A stretch of 8,360 nt of DNA from Bacteroidota bacterium (GTDB lineage: Bacteria; Bacteroidota; Bacteroidia; CAIKAF01), in assembly GCA_023432985.1 (NCBI GenBank), contig JAEZEQ010000058.1, positions 1-8,360 on the forward strand, read 5' to 3'. Each line of letters opens with the position of its first letter. The first letter of the stretch is position 1. The translations under genes were made by a program, and so were the position numbers. Positions 5,100 to 8,360 of the stretch are shown piece after piece. The notes beneath the pieces were generated by a model. It saw only the letters and a list, made by a program, of their open reading frames with translations. It was not told where the DNA came from and did no database searches.

Positions 5100-6593
5100 A
5101 TGGAAAAAGCTGATGTATTGGTAATAGGTTCTGGGGTTTCCGGGTTGTTTTTTGCTCTAAAAGCAGCGCAACAAAATCCACATTTATCCATAGTGGTGAT
5201 GGCGAAATCGTCCTCAAGTAATACCAATACGCGTTATGCTCAAGGTGGTATTGCCGTAGTCCGGGATCAAGAGTCCGACAGTTTCGAAAAGCATATAGAA
5301 GACACATACAATGCCGGGGGAAAAATAGGCGACAGAAAAGTAATAGAAATGGTGGTGAAACAGGCTCCGGAGCGACTGGAGGAGCTGTTGAAATTCAATA
5401 TTTCTCTCGATGAAAATAAAGAGGGCGAATTAGATTTAGGTTTGGAGGGCGGACATTCTGCGCATCGTATTGTGCATTATAAAGACATAACTGGACTCGA
5501 AATTCAGACCAAATTATTGGCACAAATCGCCTTAAACCCCTCCATTTCCTTGCGAGAAAATATTTCCGTAATTGATTTAATTCCCGATATCCATAACCCC
5601 AAAAGTTGCAGAGGGGCTTATTATTATTCCCATGAAACGGGAGAGCTGAAGGCCTTTGTAGCCAAGTCCGTACTTTTGTGTACGGGGGGATGCGGACAAG
5701 TTTTTACCTATAGTACAAATCCGGAAATAGCCACGGGAGATGGTGTAGCAATGGCATACAGAATGGGGGCAGAAATAAGAGATATGCGGTATATTCAGTT
5801 TCATCCTACGGCACTTTACGAAGCAGATAAAAATCCTTCCTTTCTTATTTCGGAGGCGGTGAGGGGTTTTGGCGCTTATGTTGTGAATGCGCGCGGCGAA
5901 AGATTTTTGTTCGACCATGATCCGGCGGGCGAATTGGCAACCCGGGACTTAGTATCAAACGCCATAGGGGCCGAATTGAAAAAATCGGGCGAAAAGACGG
6001 TTTTTTTAGATGCCCGACACTTGGATCAAGATGCTTTTTATGCTCATTTTCCTACCATCAGCGATTATTGTAAATCGATCGGATTGCATATGGCTAAAGA
6101 CCTTATTCCCATTGTACCCGTGGCACATTATCAATGCGGAGGCATTCAGGTAGATATGCATGCGAAGACTTCAATAGAGAATCTCTATGCCATAGGTGAA
6201 TGTTCGCACAGCGGTTTACATGGAAAAAACAGGTTGGCTTCCAATTCGCTTTTAGAAGCCCTGGTTTATGCTCATCAGTGCGCAAGCTATATTGCAACCC
6301 AATGTCAGGCGGATTATTGCGAAGATCCCTTGCCCAAACTCCCATTTCATATTTCGAAAAAAACAGGAAATTCGAACAGAGAATTAATGCGCGAATTAAA
6401 ATCGGCTATGACCTCTCTCTATACCGAGCATGCTGAAATAAACCCCATTTTGAAGCGCATAACAGACATGGAAAAAGATGCCGTGAAAGCATTAGATAAA
6501 CCTTTTCTGCATTGGGATGAAATAGAATGGAGAAATATATGTCAGACCGCTTTAATCATAGTAAAAGATCTGGCAGAAAATCAAGTTAATTAA
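5100..6593 (+). CDS. nadB: L-aspartate oxidase
   Basis: NadB is the FAD enzyme that oxidises L-aspartate to iminoaspartate, the unstable substrate passed to NadA. The fold is that of the succinate dehydrogenase/fumarate reductase flavoprotein family. Visible features are the dinucleotide-binding GSGVSG (10-15), RYAQGGIA (45-52), EGGHSAHRIVH (116-126), CTGGCGQVF (194-202), the substrate-site HPTALY (235-240), SEAVRG (251-256), HYQCGGI (343-349) with His343, and NRLASNSLLEAL (377-388) with Arg378, a likely substrate-binding Arg by analogy with the E. coli enzyme. It has 497 residues against about 540 in E. coli, and the C-terminal helical domain is short. It starts 10 nt after the nadA stop without a clear Shine-Dalgarno sequence. 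Its stop overlaps the stop of the convergent norB-like gene. Confidence 0.96.
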   Translation: MEKADVLVIGSGVSGLFFALKAAQQNPHLSIVVMAKSSSSNTNTRYAQGGIAVVRDQESDSFEKHIEDTYNAGGKIGDRKVIEMVVKQAPERLEELLKFNISLDENKEGELDLGLEGGHSAHRIVHYKDITGLEIQTKLLAQIALNPSISLRENISVIDLIPDIHNPKSCRGAYYYSHETGELKAFVAKSVLLCTGGCGQVFTYSTNPEIATGDGVAMAYRMGAEIRDMRYIQFHPTALYEADKNPSFLISEAVRGFGAYVVNARGERFLFDHDPAGELATRDLVSNAIGAELKKSGEKTVFLDARHLDQDAFYAHFPTISDYCKSIGLHMAKDLIPIVPVAHYQCGGIQVDMHAKTSIENLYAIGECSHSGLHGKNRLASNSLLEALVYAHQCASYIATQCQADYCEDPLPKLPFHISKKTGNSNRELMRELKSAMTSLYTEHAEINPILKRITDMEKDAVKALDKPFLHWDEIEWRNICQTALIIVKDLAENQVN

Positions 6594-7912
6594 ACCCCGG
6601 CGGTCTTATTTTCCCGTTTCAGCAATTCGAAAACAATAATACAGAGTCCGGCAATTAAGCCCAATCCCGAGATAAAAAAGGCAAAAAACCAAGGTCTTAG
6701 ACTTTTTATCATTTCGCCATAAGCTATATCCGGTTCATTAAATTGCCAGTATGACTTTAAGAAACCTGCTATAATCAACGCGAGCCAAAAGAAGAGTAAA
6801 GACCCTTGAATAAGCATATAAGCCCTTTTCATTTTTTGGTCGTTAATCTGATTTTTTTTCAGGATATAAAAGGCGAATGCGAGCAACAGCATACTATTAA
6901 TCCCAATCGTTGCGCCCATGGTATGTGCCACAACCACATGAGTTCCGTGCATAAAAACATTCAGAGCAGGTACAGACATGGCAATAGCCAGACCTAAGGT
7001 GAGAAATACCCATACATCAGCAGCAAAAATAAATCGGTAGGCATGTATATGAAAGTTTTTCCTGGCATCACTTAAAGAGGCTTTCCACAAATAAATAATA
7101 CGGCCTAAAATAAAAAGTTCGGTCATACTTACGAGATAGCCTATATGTTTTACGTAGGCTTGAGTAGGGAGGGTATAGACATGGTGTCCCCAGTTGAACA
7201 TTAAATTAAACAATCCCAAAAAAAACAGTCCGAACGCCATATTCGAATAAGCATATTTTTGGTTCCCTGCAATTTTATCCATCAGATAAATAGAACTGCC
7301 ATAAATGAGCATGTTCCAAGAGCCAACGAGAGAGCCATAAGATTTCCATTGAATGGTCATGTCTTTAACCAGGTGATTTCTTATTTCGGGGATTAGCCAC
7401 AGGTTCGATTCCACATAGGTAAACAAGAAAAAGAGGGTTCCTGTGAGCCACATCCAGATATAGACCGGTTGGTTTTTCAGGGTTTTGAGATTCGAAAGAA
7501 CCAAAAGGGCAAAAAGGCACCAACATAGTACTAAAGGGATGGCGAAAAGGGGGTGGAATTCCCAATATTCTCTACCTCCGAAAACACCAAAAAAATAGGA
7601 GATTAAAATGAGAAAAAACAAACTTGAAAAAGCCAGATAACTCCATTTTATCAACTTGTGAAAGCGCAGCGGTTTGTCGGCATATTCTCTTAAAAAATAG
7701 AGTAGGCTTCCGGTGGCGCTGATTAAAATCCAAAACAAGGCAGCCGATACGTGGAGGGGTCTGATTTTTTCGAAAGAGAAGCTATTTCTCCACAAGCCCG
7801 GAATAATATACTCGAGCGCACCTGCCAGGCCGAATAGGAGTGCAATCAGCAGGAAAATTAAGCCCGTTTTTATAAAATACGGACTGAACTTATGGTTGTG
7901 AGATGGTTCCAT
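6590..7912 (-). CDS. NorB-like heme-copper superfamily subunit with altered metal ligands
   Basis: This is a 440-residue, roughly 12-helix membrane protein of the nitric oxide reductase large-subunit (NorB) branch. It is encoded just after a NorC-like cytochrome c, with which it should form a complex. Compared from memory with Pseudomonas aeruginosa NorB, several features are kept: RPLH with His54 (low-spin heme b, like His60), GREYWE (113-118, calcium-site region), WGHH with His243/His244 (FeB, like 258/259), Glu265 (like Glu280), and HGTHVVVAH with His330 (heme b3, like His347). Others are changed: Tyr192 where His207 (FeB) should be, Val196 for Glu211 (FeB), and Met332 for His349 (low-spin heme b). 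The numbering offset is 15 at the 192, 243 and 265 positions, so no gap is needed there. It may be a divergent NO reductase or a related redox enzyme of other function. The ATG at 7912 overlaps the cytochrome gene by 23 nt. No frameshift is seen. Confidence 0.87.
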   Translation of the reverse strand: MEPSHNHKFSPYFIKTGLIFLLIALLFGLAGALEYIIPGLWRNSFSFEKIRPLHVSAALFWILISATGSLLYFLREYADKPLRFHKLIKWSYLAFSSLFFLILISYFFGVFGGREYWEFHPLFAIPLVLCWCLFALLVLSNLKTLKNQPVYIWMWLTGTLFFLFTYVESNLWLIPEIRNHLVKDMTIQWKSYGSLVGSWNMLIYGSSIYLMDKIAGNQKYAYSNMAFGLFFLGLFNLMFNWGHHVYTLPTQAYVKHIGYLVSMTELFILGRIIYLWKASLSDARKNFHIHAYRFIFAADVWVFLTLGLAIAMSVPALNVFMHGTHVVVAHTMGATIGINSMLLLAFAFYILKKNQINDQKMKRAYMLIQGSLLFFWLALIIAGFLKSYWQFNEPDIAYGEMIKSLRPWFFAFFISGLGLIAGLCIIVFELLKRENKTAGV

Positions 7913-8294
7913 CTAAATGAAGTTTAAAAGAGCGGGGATCAGAGGTCCCGGTGCTATTTGTATATTTAAGAAAAGCGATTAAAGATTCCATTTCGTCGGG
8001 ACTGAGGTTGTAATTGGGCATTACGGTTGTTCCCGATTCTAGAAAAGCTTTAATATATGCTTCGGAGCGCATGCCGTATACATTGGTTAAATCCGGCCCT
8101 AAATGTCCGCCCAAGCCATACAATTGATGACAGGAAGTGCAGTTTTTTTGTTGCCAAAGTTCACGTCCTAACTGTGCTTTTTGATCGGGTTTATTGCTTT
8201 GTGGGGGAGTAGAGAGATAAAGGATGCTGCTGTATCCAAGAAATGAGATAATGAGCAGTATGAAAAGTATTATTTTAAACTTAAACGACATCAT
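7890..8294 (-). CDS. NorC-like membrane-anchored cytochrome c
   Basis: This 134-residue mono-heme cytochrome c would pass electrons from periplasmic donors to the NorB-like subunit. An uncleaved N-terminal anchor spans about 6-28. The heme motif CTSCH is at 52-56, followed by GLGGHLGPDLTN (60-71). VMPNYNLSPDEM (91-102) supplies Met92 as the probable sixth heme ligand, and the helix LIAFLKYTNS follows, as in NorC (MPQFHLSEG...FLKW). It is slightly shorter than usual NorC (about 146 residues). The frame stays open upstream to the window edge, with a TTG at 8345. I chose ATG 8294 because the TTG lies inside a perfect promoter -7 box and the ATG start puts the membrane anchor at the N-terminus. 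The next codon (8291) is also ATG. The gene overlaps the NorB-like gene by 23 nt, so the two are probably translated together. Confidence 0.92.
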   Translation of the reverse strand: MMSFKFKIILFILLIISFLGYSSILYLSTPPQSNKPDQKAQLGRELWQQKNCTSCHQLYGLGGHLGPDLTNVYGMRSEAYIKAFLESGTTVMPNYNLSPDEMESLIAFLKYTNSTGTSDPRSFKLHLDGTISQP

Positions 8295-8342
8295 AAGCGT
8301 GCGTTTTAATGTGAATAATATGCCTCTATTCAGAAGCCGGAA

Positions 8343-8350
8343 CAAAGGTA
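8343..8350 (-). promoter_or_regulatory. Bacteroidota -7 promoter element for the norC/norB-like operon
   Basis: On the - strand 8350-8343 reads TACCTTTG, a perfect TAnnTTTG box. Transcription would start near 8336, leaving about 40 nt before the ATG at 8294. The matching TTTG -33 element would lie about 20 bp further upstream, beyond the window edge, so it cannot be checked. No FNR-type palindrome is seen between this box and the ATG. Confidence 0.6.
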
Positions 8351-8360
8351 AGAGGATAAA

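Noticed and set aside
6590..7912. Calling the NorB-like protein a plain cbb3 oxidase subunit I
   Set aside because: The partner is a NorC-type cytochrome rather than FixO/FixP, and the protein has the NorB-type Glu265 and GREYWE region. The cbb3 motif YGHNAVG is not present.

Overview
The window looks like chromosome from a member of the Bacteroidota. The base composition is moderately AT-rich and most starts lack a good Shine-Dalgarno sequence. A perfect copy of the Bacteroidota -7 promoter element (TAnnTTTG) lies in front of the cytochrome c gene. The tmRNA tag starts with Gly and ends in AMAA, and every recognisable protein is of a type common in that phylum. The genus cannot be read from the sequence.

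Layout, left to right. (1) 3-2509, + strand: the C-terminal part of an SGNH/GDSL-type esterase or acetyltransferase, cut by the window edge, followed 8 nt later by a complete MBOAT (AlgI/DltB-type) membrane O-acyltransferase. The pair looks like an envelope or exopolysaccharide O-acetylation unit. (2) 2580-2886: a possible promoter and a small two-helix membrane protein of unknown function. (3) 2906-3273: ssrA, the one-piece tmRNA, with a readable tag reading frame, followed by a strong hairpin terminator. (4) 3285-3734: three stem-loops lie end to end after ssrA, and the third runs into a tandem array of a 93-bp unit (3.85 copies). (5) 3735-4156: AT-rich intergenic DNA with no recognisable gene, ending in a possible promoter and operator for nadA. 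(6) 4157-6593: nadA and nadB, the two enzymes that turn aspartate into quinolinate for de novo NAD synthesis. nadC is not in the window. (7) 8294-6590, - strand: a NorC-like membrane-anchored cytochrome c and a NorB-like heme-copper subunit, overlapping by 23 nt. They converge on nadB with overlapping stop codons.

The most interesting points are these. The NorB-like protein keeps many landmarks of cytochrome c-dependent nitric oxide reductase. However, in an alignment made from memory, it has Tyr and Val where the first FeB histidine and the FeB glutamate should be, and Met in place of the second low-spin heme b histidine. The region after ssrA holds a set of stem-loops that can pair in competing ways. 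Its single left arm could pair with any of four identical right arms supplied by the 93-bp repeats, whose sequence changes spare the stems. Neither observation proves a new system, but both deserve a search.
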